A DNA stretch of 64,000 nt from an uncultured Clostridia bacterium. GTDB taxonomy: Bacteria; Bacillota; Clostridia; Monoglobales; Monoglobaceae. Both the position numbers and the translations under genes were made by a program. Positions 1-6,197 of this stretch are shown piece after piece. Where the stretch lies: assembly GCA_910580105.1 (NCBI GenBank), contig CAJTWN010000006.1, positions 1-64,000 on the forward strand, read 5' to 3'. Within the stretch, counting starts at the first letter, position 1. The number at the start of each line of letters is the position of its first letter. The notes beneath the pieces are model-generated. The model ran no database searches. It was not told the DNA's origin and saw only the letters and a program-made list of their open reading frames with translations.

Positions 1-44
1 TCCTTCTTTTATTTTACTAAACGTATAGGTGACAAAAAGTAACT

Positions 45-261
45 ATGCGGCTTGGTGAATGTGTTATATCTTTTTTATCACACAAGAGCGGCGCGTCGAA
101 GGATGGTCAAAGATGTTCAGCTTTCCTGAGGGAAAGCCTCATTTAGAGACCAGTTTCTCCTTTTCCCACAAAAGCAAAGCTTTTGCCGGATCCCTTAAAA
201 AGAAAGAATACGCCATGCGGCTCGGTGAATGTGATATATCTTTTTATCGCACGAGAGCGGC
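45..261. repeat. Pair of ~47-bp direct repeats and repeat remnant
   Basis: Two near-identical blocks, 45-92 and 215-261, begin ATGCGGCT and end AGAGCGGC, with the core GGTGAATGTG(T/A)TATATC in both. Between them, 155-195 matches the segment around 46135-46175 (TTTCCCACAAAAGC then AGCTTTTG). I see no convincing gene in the first 480 bases; an open frame at 59-298 spans these repeats and lacks a ribosome site. This looks like decayed intergenic repeat material of the kind found at 46 kb. Confidence 0.7.
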
Positions 262-370
262 AATCGGTGGTATATCTTGTAGCACGCTAGACCAATAGCT
301 TATTTTTGAGAATTTCGAAAAGATTTACTTATTGCAAAACCGACATTTTTCTTCTTAATGAATGTTGAAT

Positions 371-464
371 TATACAACCAATATATCCTATCCGCTTCTT
401 TCTGGGTATAGTTGACTTTTTGAATAGAGGTATGATAGAATTAATAAAATATATTGGTTGTATA
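371..464 (+). promoter_or_regulatory. Promoter framed by a 15-bp perfect inverted repeat
   Basis: TATACAACCAATATA at 371-385 is exactly the reverse complement of 450-464. Between the arms lies a candidate promoter, TTGACT (412-417) with TAGAAT (436-441), an 18-nt spacer. The centres of the arms are about 79 bp apart, so a regulator could bind both and loop the promoter, or one arm could act as a roadblock just after the start site. The next gene starts at 493. The repeat is seen directly; its role is inference. Confidence 0.6.
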
Positions 465-492
465 AGTGTAAAATTATTTAAGGAGGGTGAAG

Positions 493-2463
493 ATGCAGCA
501 AAAAACATTGGATTTTTTGAGAAAAATAGTTACAATTGTTTTGGCATGCCTTATGTTGGTTGTTATGCTGCCTTCGGGTTGGCTGTTCCGAAATCATTCA
601 TCCACAAATAATTTGGATTATGTGCAGAAAGTATATCCATCTTATACTGCATTTGTGGACAGTACAGACACTTCTATATCCGGTAATCGTATAGACCCTG
701 GTATATTATGGGTTGGAGAAGGAAGAGAAGGATATTTACAATTTTCACTGGCAGATGTTCATCCGGGCAAGGATGCAAATTTGACCTCGGCAAAGCTTCG
801 TCTTACAGTAATATCAGGTGCAGGTCAGTTTCCCCGTGAAATTCAGGCGGCACAAGTTAAAAACAATAATTGGAATTTATCTATGACTTATGGTACCAGA
901 CCCCAGGGCGAAGAAATGCTTTTAACAGCCGTGAAAGAGATTGAAGGGGCAGGATCAATTTTAGAAATTGACATTACAAATGCAGTACAAAATTGGATAG
1001 TATCAGGTGAAAAGATCGTGACTTTGCATTTGTATGGTGGCGAAAAGGGTGAGACAGCTTTTGCATCTGAAAGAAATAAGGACAGTGCGCTGCATCCATA
1101 CCTGAAACTTCTTTGGGGAAATGCCGTTGATACGGATCCTGCCACCGCAGAAAAAACAAAGGCATCTGATATGGTATTTGTGTCTTCTGTGGAACCGGAT
1201 GTTTCCGGTATTTCAATGGTTGAAAAAAATAATGGTGTTTTGAAGGTAGATAACGAAGAGACGGCATATGTCAAATTTAATATGATACGAGAGAATATCC
1301 GTGGTGCTGTGTCGAAAGCAACCTTGATATTGTATGCAGAAAAGACAGAAGAAAATGCAATTCTTGTACCCTCTTTGCTGGAGAACAGTCAATGGAACCA
1401 ATTGATGAATTATCAGAACCGTCCGCAGGGAAGAAAGGAACCGTTTGGGAGTTACCGTGTGGAATTTGGAAAGTTTGCATTGGATGTGACGCAGGCGGTG
1501 AGTGAACAATTTCAAAATAATGCAGATGCAATTACATTTATTTTGGAAGGTACGGGAAATATGGTATTTTCCGGTGCGAAGGCTGATAAAAAAGAGCAAA
1601 GACCATATTTGCTGATTGAAACTTCTGAAGATCCTAACGTGATTGCCGTCCATGAAACAATGGTTAATTTGCTGAAAAATAATTTAACCGCCGATAATGT
1701 CACCAGTGATTTGCGCGGCAGTTATACTGCAAATGCCGGGGCGCGGGCAACTGTGGATTGGCAGGTCTATGATGCAGTAACAGGGGAAAAAAATAGTATG
1801 TATATTGCAGTTAATGGTGGTGTGACAAGGCCAAAATGGTTTGAAGGAGAAAAGAAACTGCGCGCAGTGGCCAATATACAGTCCGGGACCTGTCAATTAA
1901 AGCGTACGTTGGTGTTGACGCTGCCGCCGGAAACAGAGCCTGTTATAGATACAAGCCATTTGACCGATACGGTTTTGATTGGTGATGAAAAGAGTGAAAC
2001 AGAACAAGGGTTTGATTATGTTCGGGGAAGCAGAGCAAAGACACGAAATGTGAAGGGAACGGAATATACTTATCGTACGCTGGGAAAAGATGGCGCTATG
2101 GTTATCAATTTGAAATGTAATCCTGAAAAGATAAATACTTTGTATGTGAAATTATGGGATGATGATGTGGATACGGGCAATTGGTTTTTTTGTGATCCGA
2201 ACCTTGGCACGATTGATCCTGCTGCCGGCCCGGAAAATAAAGATGAGCTTTGGATTCCTATGGAGCTGCGGACATCAAATATTGAAAGAGATGCAGAGGG
2301 CTTTGTTTATGCCTCTTTCACTGTGCCGGAGAGTTATACCAAGGGAAAGAATTTTGTTAGTATTCGTTTGATTCGAACCGGCGGAACGGATGAAAATAAA
2401 GGTTTGTTTAAACGATTGGATGAGGGACGCGGGATTTATTCGGTTACGCTGAAAAGTGAATAG
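493..2463 (+). CDS. Secreted DNRLRE/CBM96-type carbohydrate-binding protein
   Basis: A 656-residue exported protein with no visible catalytic domain. An N-terminal hydrophobic segment (about residues 10-32) acts as signal or anchor. Two tandem DNRLRE-like beta-sandwich domains follow (about 45-205 and 215-375), each with the YLQFSL/YVKFNM strand, the NRPQG/TRPQG loop and a DxTxAV...W motif. Then come a bacterial Ig-like domain (about 380-475) and a C-terminal beta-rich domain (485-656) resembling accessory domains of secreted glycosidases. ATG 493 is chosen because AGGAGG lies at 481-486; a GTG at 487 overlaps that site. A hairpin terminator follows, so it is a single-gene unit. It may be a polysaccharide-binding surface protein; the ligand is unknown. 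Confidence 0.75.
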   Translation: MQQKTLDFLRKIVTIVLACLMLVVMLPSGWLFRNHSSTNNLDYVQKVYPSYTAFVDSTDTSISGNRIDPGILWVGEGREGYLQFSLADVHPGKDANLTSAKLRLTVISGAGQFPREIQAAQVKNNNWNLSMTYGTRPQGEEMLLTAVKEIEGAGSILEIDITNAVQNWIVSGEKIVTLHLYGGEKGETAFASERNKDSALHPYLKLLWGNAVDTDPATAEKTKASDMVFVSSVEPDVSGISMVEKNNGVLKVDNEETAYVKFNMIRENIRGAVSKATLILYAEKTEENAILVPSLLENSQWNQLMNYQNRPQGRKEPFGSYRVEFGKFALDVTQAVSEQFQNNADAITFILEGTGNMVFSGAKADKKEQRPYLLIETSEDPNVIAVHETMVNLLKNNLTADNVTSDLRGSYTANAGARATVDWQVYDAVTGEKNSMYIAVNGGVTRPKWFEGEKKLRAVANIQSGTCQLKRTLVLTLPPETEPVIDTSHLTDTVLIGDEKSETEQGFDYVRGSRAKTRNVKGTEYTYRTLGKDGAMVINLKCNPEKINTLYVKLWDDDVDTGNWFFCDPNLGTIDPAAGPENKDELWIPMELRTSNIERDAEGFVYASFTVPESYTKGKNFVSIRLIRTGGTDENKGLFKRLDEGRGIYSVTLKSE

Positions 2464-2540
2464 AAGGGACTAGGCAGAGATGTGTCTTGTTCTTTGACAC
2501 CAAAAGTTCAGTATTTATCAGAATTTTTTATAATTTGAAA

Positions 2541-2570
2541 GGCTATCCGCGTGGATAGCCTTTTATATTA
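2541..2570 (+). terminator. Rho-independent terminator
   Basis: Perfect 8-bp stem GGCTATCC / GGATAGCC with loop GCGT (2541-2560), followed by TTTTATATT. It ends the DNRLRE gene and lies 14 bases from the end of the convergent ribbon-helix-helix ORF. Confidence 0.85.
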
Positions 2571-2573
2571 ATA

Positions 2574-2762
2574 TTATATTGTGTTTTTGAAATTTCTTTT
2601 AATATGTTGCTTTAAAACAAGATTCATGTAATAAGAAAAATTGCGATTATTTTGTTCAGCTAAATATTTTATTTTTTTAATTACATTGGAATCTAATGTA
2701 ATTCTAATTTTTTCTTTTAAAGGCTTATCTATAGTTATCCCCTCAAAAATAATATACCACAA
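2574..2762 (-). CDS. Small ribbon-helix-helix (CopG/Arc-like) protein, possibly 5'-truncated
   Basis: The 62-residue frame has the ribbon-helix-helix pattern: a beta strand KIRITLDSNV, then helix KKIKYLAEQNN, a turn, and helix SYYMNLVLKQHIK. Such proteins bind DNA as dimers and are often antitoxins or copy-number regulators. No toxin gene is visible beside it. The only start is TTG at 2762 without a good ribosome site; a GAGGGG lies inside the frame but no standard start codon follows it. It abuts the 5' edge of a broken SLOG-family gene on the other strand, so a rearrangement may have removed its true start. Function is not established. Confidence 0.45.
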   Translation of the reverse strand: MWYIIFEGITIDKPLKEKIRITLDSNVIKKIKYLAEQNNRNFSYYMNLVLKQHIKRNFKNTI

Positions 2763-2769
2763 ATTTATA

Positions 2770-3124
2770 GTTCATCAGGTCATAGCCCTTGCAAAAGAAG
2801 GCGTACAGGAATTCTATACCGGAAATCAAGGCAATTTTGACGCAGTGGGTATCCATGCCGTGGCGGAGGTAAAAAGGAATTTCTTAATCTCAAAGTATAT
2901 TGGCCTGCGGCTTATTATTCTGAAGTACAGAATTGGAAAGAGTATAAACACCCGGTAATTGACGAAATTCTCTTTGAGGATGGCCTATCCAAAAGCAGCG
3001 TATACTGTACTTAACCCCTGGATATTTTGTCATATCTTATGTAACCGTGCCCTTTGGCGGCGCTTTTCGTGCCCTAAAATATGCCGAAAATCAAAAGAAA
3101 AAAATTTTTTATCTTGGCGGCTAG
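2770..3124 (+). pseudogene. Decayed SLOG/DUF1273-like gene
   Basis: Translated pieces match the Rossmann-like SLOG proteins of Firmicutes that carry a TFFGHR start. One piece at about 2770-2880 reads EGVQEFYTGNQGNFDAV, the family's EFYxGxxGxFD motif. A second, in another frame at 2900-3000, reads KVYWPAAYYSEVQNWKEYKH. A third at 3020-3124 reads YVTVPFGGAFRALKYAE then the end IFYLGG and a stop, matching the C-terminal YVTHxxGGA motif. The frames differ, an in-frame stop occurs, and the N-terminal part is missing, so the gene is dead. The family assignment is from memory of its motifs. Confidence 0.65.
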
Positions 3125-3217
3125 AAAAAATTCTGGAAAAAATTGGTATTCTGTCATCCGGTGCCGAAAGAGGGCTTGCAGCGGCCTTTCTGTGTACAAT
3201 ATGTCGATGAAAAATCT

Positions 3218-3247
3218 TTGCAATAATACAATATCTTGTGGTATAAT
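3218..3247 (+). promoter_or_regulatory. Promoter of the ParB/Noc-like gene
   Basis: TTGCAA (3218-3223), an 18-nt spacer, and TATAAT (3242-3247), 33 nt before the chosen start codon. Confidence 0.6.
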
Positions 3248-3279
3248 GAAAAAAACAAAAGAAAGTCAAGGTGAAAAAA

Positions 3280-4173
3280 ATGGTTACTGATTATACTGCA
3301 AAAAGTAGAGTACGTGAAATTGAACGTGAAGATATGATAACAGAGAATATGGCGGCGGATAAAAGCAAAAATTTTACATATTGCGGAGAAAATAAGACGA
3401 TTCCAATCAGCAGTATTCAGTCAAATCCCCACCAGCCGCGGTTGGACATGGACGAGACGGCTTTAAAAGAATTGGCGCGTTCAATTGAGGAATATGGATT
3501 GATGCAGCCTATTACAGTTCGGCGACTGGCCCCCTTTTCTTATGAGCTGATTGCCGGAGAGCGGCGGCTTACTGCCTGCAAATCGCTGGGCATGACCTAT
3601 ATCCCGGCGATTGTCATGTCAGCTTCAAGTACAGACAGCGCAATTTTGGCGCTGGTGGAAAATATTCAGCGTGAAAATTTAAATTACATTGAAGAGGCGG
3701 AGGCATTTGCAAATCTGTTGAATGAACATAATCTGACCCAAGAGGAGCTTGCCTATAAGCTGGGAAAGAGTCAATCCACCATAGCAAACAAAATCCGTAT
3801 TTTAAAATTGTCACCCAAAGTGCGGGAGATACTGGCAGAACACAATCTGACGGAGCGCCATGCCCGTGCACTTCTGCGGCTGCCTGATGAAAACAGGCGG
3901 TTGAAGGCGCTGCGGATCATCGTTGAAAAAAATTTGAATGTATCAAAGACGGAAACGCTGATAGACCGGATTTTGCAGGGAAGTAAAAAGCAGAAAAAAG
4001 AGATGAAAAATCTGCGGGTATTTAAAGATGTACGGATTTTTACAAACACAATCCGGCAGGCAGTGGATATGATGCGAAAATCAGGAATTGAGGCCAAAGC
4101 GAATAAGAAAGAGACGCCGGATAGTATTGAGTATACCATTGTAATTCCAAAACCGGAAGAAGAGAAGAATTAA
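3280..4173 (+). CDS. ParB/Spo0J-family nucleoid protein, closest in pattern to Noc
   Basis: A 297-residue ParB-family CTPase-type DNA clamp. The N-terminal ParB domain (about 38-130) has the QPRLDMDE segment, the GERR motif at 93-96 that binds CTP, and ALVENIQRENLN. A helix-turn-helix follows (about 155-180, LTQEELAYKLGKSQSTIANK), as in Noc and Spo0J. No parA is adjacent, which fits Noc, the nucleoid occlusion factor that lost its ATPase partner. The N-terminus does not show an obvious membrane-binding amphipathic helix like that of Bacillus Noc. ATG 3280 is preferred over GTG 3271 because AAGGTGA lies just before it. It stands alone between its own promoter and a hairpin. Confidence 0.8.
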   Translation: MVTDYTAKSRVREIEREDMITENMAADKSKNFTYCGENKTIPISSIQSNPHQPRLDMDETALKELARSIEEYGLMQPITVRRLAPFSYELIAGERRLTACKSLGMTYIPAIVMSASSTDSAILALVENIQRENLNYIEEAEAFANLLNEHNLTQEELAYKLGKSQSTIANKIRILKLSPKVREILAEHNLTERHARALLRLPDENRRLKALRIIVEKNLNVSKTETLIDRILQGSKKQKKEMKNLRVFKDVRIFTNTIRQAVDMMRKSGIEAKANKKETPDSIEYTIVIPKPEEEKN

Positions 4174-4193
4174 AGTCCCCGTTTGGGGACTTT
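4172..4193 (+). terminator. Hairpin after the ParB/Noc-like gene
   Basis: Stem AAAGTCCCC / GGGGACTTT with loop GTTT begins inside the stop codon. The T-run is only three bases, so termination may be weak. A related hairpin, AAAGTCTCC / GGAGACTTT, lies at 4335-4354. Confidence 0.5.
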
Positions 4194-4366
4194 CAGATGA
4201 TTGAAAAAGTTAAATTTTCTATCTGTTGGGCAAAATTTTTCTTTAAATACATTGCCCAAAGTTCATCGTTCTGCCTTCCAAACTATGGCGGCAATGTGAC
4301 AAAATCTTGCGCAAACCTGTTTATCAATATATTTAAAGTCTCCGTGCGGAGACTTTTATTTTTTTC
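4194..4366 (+). other. Gap ending in a strong terminator; possible small transcript
   Basis: No credible gene is seen here. The stretch ends with the stem AAAGTCTCC / GGAGACTTT (4335-4354), loop GTGC, followed by a T-rich tail TATTTTTTT, a textbook rho-independent terminator. An open frame 4197-4415 reads through this hairpin, has no ribosome site and resembles nothing I know. The terminator may serve read-through from the Noc-like gene, or end a short untranslated RNA. Confidence 0.5.
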
Positions 4367-4418
4367 TGTTGAAATAAGCGGTATAACAAATTTTATTGTA
4401 AAATCAATCATATAAGAC

Positions 4419-4446
4419 TTGCAAAATATAAGAAAAAGAGTATAAT
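4419..4446 (+). promoter_or_regulatory. Promoter of the HAD gene
   Basis: TTGCAA (4419-4424), 16-nt spacer, TATAAT (4441-4446). This leaves a leader of about 135 nt before the HAD start at 4588. Confidence 0.6.
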
Positions 4447-4587
4447 TAGAAACAACAATAAATCAATCTTTTGGTGATGGATTGAAATAAACAAAGGCGT
4501 TATATGATTGGTTATGGGGGATTGTGGCGAATGCCGCCGGTATTTTCTATAGCTTTGAAGGCGCGGCGAAAAGCGGGAGGAAAAGTG

Positions 4588-5364
4588 ATGAGAAAAGTTG
4601 AAGCGGTTATTTTTGATTGGGATGGAACTATGGTGGATTATGGCGGATTTGCCCCAACAGATGCTTTGGCCCGGGTTTTGAAAACATATGGGGTTACATT
4701 GCCGGGCGAGCGGATGCGGTTGTCGGTGGAACGGTGTACGATTGAAGGCATTGATTCGGTTATGCAGGAGGCAGATGTTAACAAAGCGTGGAAGAAGAAA
4801 TATGAACGGAGACCGGATCGGAAGTGTTTGGAAGAAATATTTGAAAGCGTTCAAACACAGTTGAGAACAAGTGTGAAAAATATGACCGAGCCGCTGCCCT
4901 ATGTCTTGGATACGATAGAAATATTGCGTAAGAAGGGCATAAAAATTGGTGCAACAACGAATTATACGCCTGAAACCATAAAAGGTCTGCAATCCGCAGC
5001 AAAAAAGAATGGTTTGCAGCCTGATTACAGTGCTTGTACTGAGGGAAACAGGCGGCCTTACCCTTATATGATATTTGAAAATATAAAACATTTGGGAATT
5101 CAGGCGGTGGAAAATGTCATAAAAATTGGGGATACGGTTTTGGATGTTAAAGAAGGAAAGAACGCCGGCGTATTTACAATTGGTGTGGTGGAAGGCAGCG
5201 CTGAAATGGGGATTTCAAAAGCAAATTATGAGGTTTTGCCTGCTGAAAAACGGTATGAATTATCCCGGAAGGTTGAAGGAAAGTTTAAGAAAGCCGGGGC
5301 CGATTTGGTTGTTACAAACTTAAGAGAGCTTCCGGATGCGATTCGTCTGATTCAGAAGATATAG
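4588..5364 (+). CDS. HAD hydrolase, phosphonatase (PhnX)-like but without the Schiff-base lysine
   Basis: A 258-residue HAD enzyme whose whole length follows phosphonoacetaldehyde hydrolase: VIFDWDGTMVDYGGFAP at the start, KIGATTNYT in the middle, RPYPYMIFENIKHLG, KIGDTVLDVKEGKNAG and GVVEGSAEMG. Asp10 is the nucleophile. In PhnX the next Asp is replaced by Ala and cap-domain Lys53 forms the imine with substrate; here Asp12 is present, and the positions matching Lys53 and His56 are Thr51 and Gly54. The protein is therefore probably a phosphatase that evolved from PhnX, substrate unknown. ATG 4588 is chosen because GGGAGG lies 7 nt upstream; no phn transport genes are nearby. Confidence 0.8.
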   Translation: MRKVEAVIFDWDGTMVDYGGFAPTDALARVLKTYGVTLPGERMRLSVERCTIEGIDSVMQEADVNKAWKKKYERRPDRKCLEEIFESVQTQLRTSVKNMTEPLPYVLDTIEILRKKGIKIGATTNYTPETIKGLQSAAKKNGLQPDYSACTEGNRRPYPYMIFENIKHLGIQAVENVIKIGDTVLDVKEGKNAGVFTIGVVEGSAEMGISKANYEVLPAEKRYELSRKVEGKFKKAGADLVVTNLRELPDAIRLIQKI

Positions 5365-5482
5365 CCGGAAAATAACGAAAGCTGCATTGTATAAAAACAC
5401 TGCAAAACCAAAGGATTTCCTATATGGTAAAAGGCACCTTATGTACCATTTGGCATAGGATAATTGTGGAGGTGATTTTTGC

Positions 5483-5938
5483 ATGTTAGCAGAATATGAT
5501 GCAATTGCTTACATAAAAGGCGGGGATGAATATCCCGGACTTTATGGAACGGTCAAATTTCGCGGGGTGTCCAATGGGACATGGGTAGATGCCGATATCA
5601 AAGGGCTTCCCGCATACCAAAGAGGAGATGAGACGACACCGCAGATTGGTCCCCATGGATTCCATATCCATAATGGTTCCTGCGGCGGTCTGGATTTTTC
5701 TGAGGCAGATGGTCATTTTAATCCTGATAATCAACATCATGGAAATCATAAGGGGGACTTTCCTGTTTTGTTCTCCAATGATGGAATGGCTAAAATGATG
5801 TTTTTTACAAATCGGTTTAAACCGGAGGATGTAATCGGGAAAGCGGTGGTCATTCACAAGTCTCCCGATGATTTTCGGACAGACCCGGCAGGCGACAGCG
5901 GTGATAAAATTGCCTGCGGCGAAATTGTAAAAGAATAA
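5483..5938 (+). CDS. Cu/Zn superoxide dismutase-like protein (SodC family)
   Basis: A 151-residue single-domain protein with the SODC signature. Metal ligands can be read off: His61 and His63 (GFHIHNGSC), His78 (GHFNP), His85/86 and His89 with Asp92 (HHGNHKGD), and His125 (VVIHKSPDD). Cys67 and Cys145 match the conserved disulphide. It should convert superoxide to peroxide and oxygen. It is unusual in having no signal peptide or lipobox; most bacterial SodC proteins are exported. The start is fixed by GGAGGTGAT at 5468-5476. It stands alone, and no copper chaperone is nearby. Confidence 0.85.
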   Translation: MLAEYDAIAYIKGGDEYPGLYGTVKFRGVSNGTWVDADIKGLPAYQRGDETTPQIGPHGFHIHNGSCGGLDFSEADGHFNPDNQHHGNHKGDFPVLFSNDGMAKMMFFTNRFKPEDVIGKAVVIHKSPDDFRTDPAGDSGDKIACGEIVKE

Positions 5939-6086
5939 AGAAGGATCTGAAACAGGCAGAGGGAACAGCATGGCGAAATAGGATCTGCTTTCGGTTGCAA
6001 TCATTACTATAAGAATATCCGCGTTTGATCAGAAATAGATTTTATGCAAAATGCCGAAAGGGATGGGCGTGTTTTCTCAAAAAAAT
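5939..6086. other. Intergenic stretch
   Basis: Between the SodC-like gene and the glnN promoter I see no gene and no clear terminator. Confidence 0.5.
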
Positions 6087-6115
6087 TTGACAAATCTTTG
6101 AATAGATAGTATAAT
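6087..6115 (+). promoter_or_regulatory. Consensus promoter of glnN
   Basis: TTGACA (6087-6092), 17-nt spacer, TATAAT (6110-6115): both hexamers match SigA consensus exactly, so transcription into the leader should be strong and control is likely to act after initiation. Confidence 0.85.
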
Positions 6116-6128
6116 CTGTGCATAAGAA

Positions 6129-6171
6129 ACAGCAAGGCGCTGTGAGTTTGTGGCTCGTAGCGCCTTTTTGT
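6129..6171 (+). promoter_or_regulatory. glnN leader with overlapping hairpins (attenuator)
   Basis: Just after the start site, ACAGC (6129-6133) can pair with GCTGT (6139-6143) around loop AAGGC. The arm AAGGCGCT (6134-6141) can instead pair with AGCGCCTT (6159-6166) to form a terminator followed by TTTTTG. The two structures share bases and exclude each other, which is the layout of an antiterminator/terminator switch. ANTAR-domain antitermination of nitrogen genes is known in clostridia, and an A..G loop motif would fit, but this is a hypothesis. Confidence 0.6.
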
Positions 6172-6197
6172 ATTAGGGTTTGAGAGGGGATGTTTGG

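Noticed and set aside
59..298. Possible 79-residue gene at the window start
   Set aside because: It covers the two 47-bp direct repeats, has no ribosome site and no family resemblance.
2574..3124. Toxin-antitoxin system
   Set aside because: Only an RHH-like frame is present. The neighbour is a decayed SLOG gene, not a toxin.
3271..4173. Chromosomal ParB with a nearby origin or parS cluster
   Set aside because: No parA, gidB or mnmG is adjacent, and I found no parS-like palindrome near it. The protein is more likely Noc or an orphan ParB.
4197..4415. Possible 72-residue gene after the ParB/Noc-like gene
   Set aside because: It runs through a strong terminator hairpin and has no ribosome site.
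4588..5364. Authentic phosphonoacetaldehyde hydrolase
   Set aside because: The Schiff-base lysine and partner histidine are replaced, and no phosphonate transport or aminotransferase gene is nearby.
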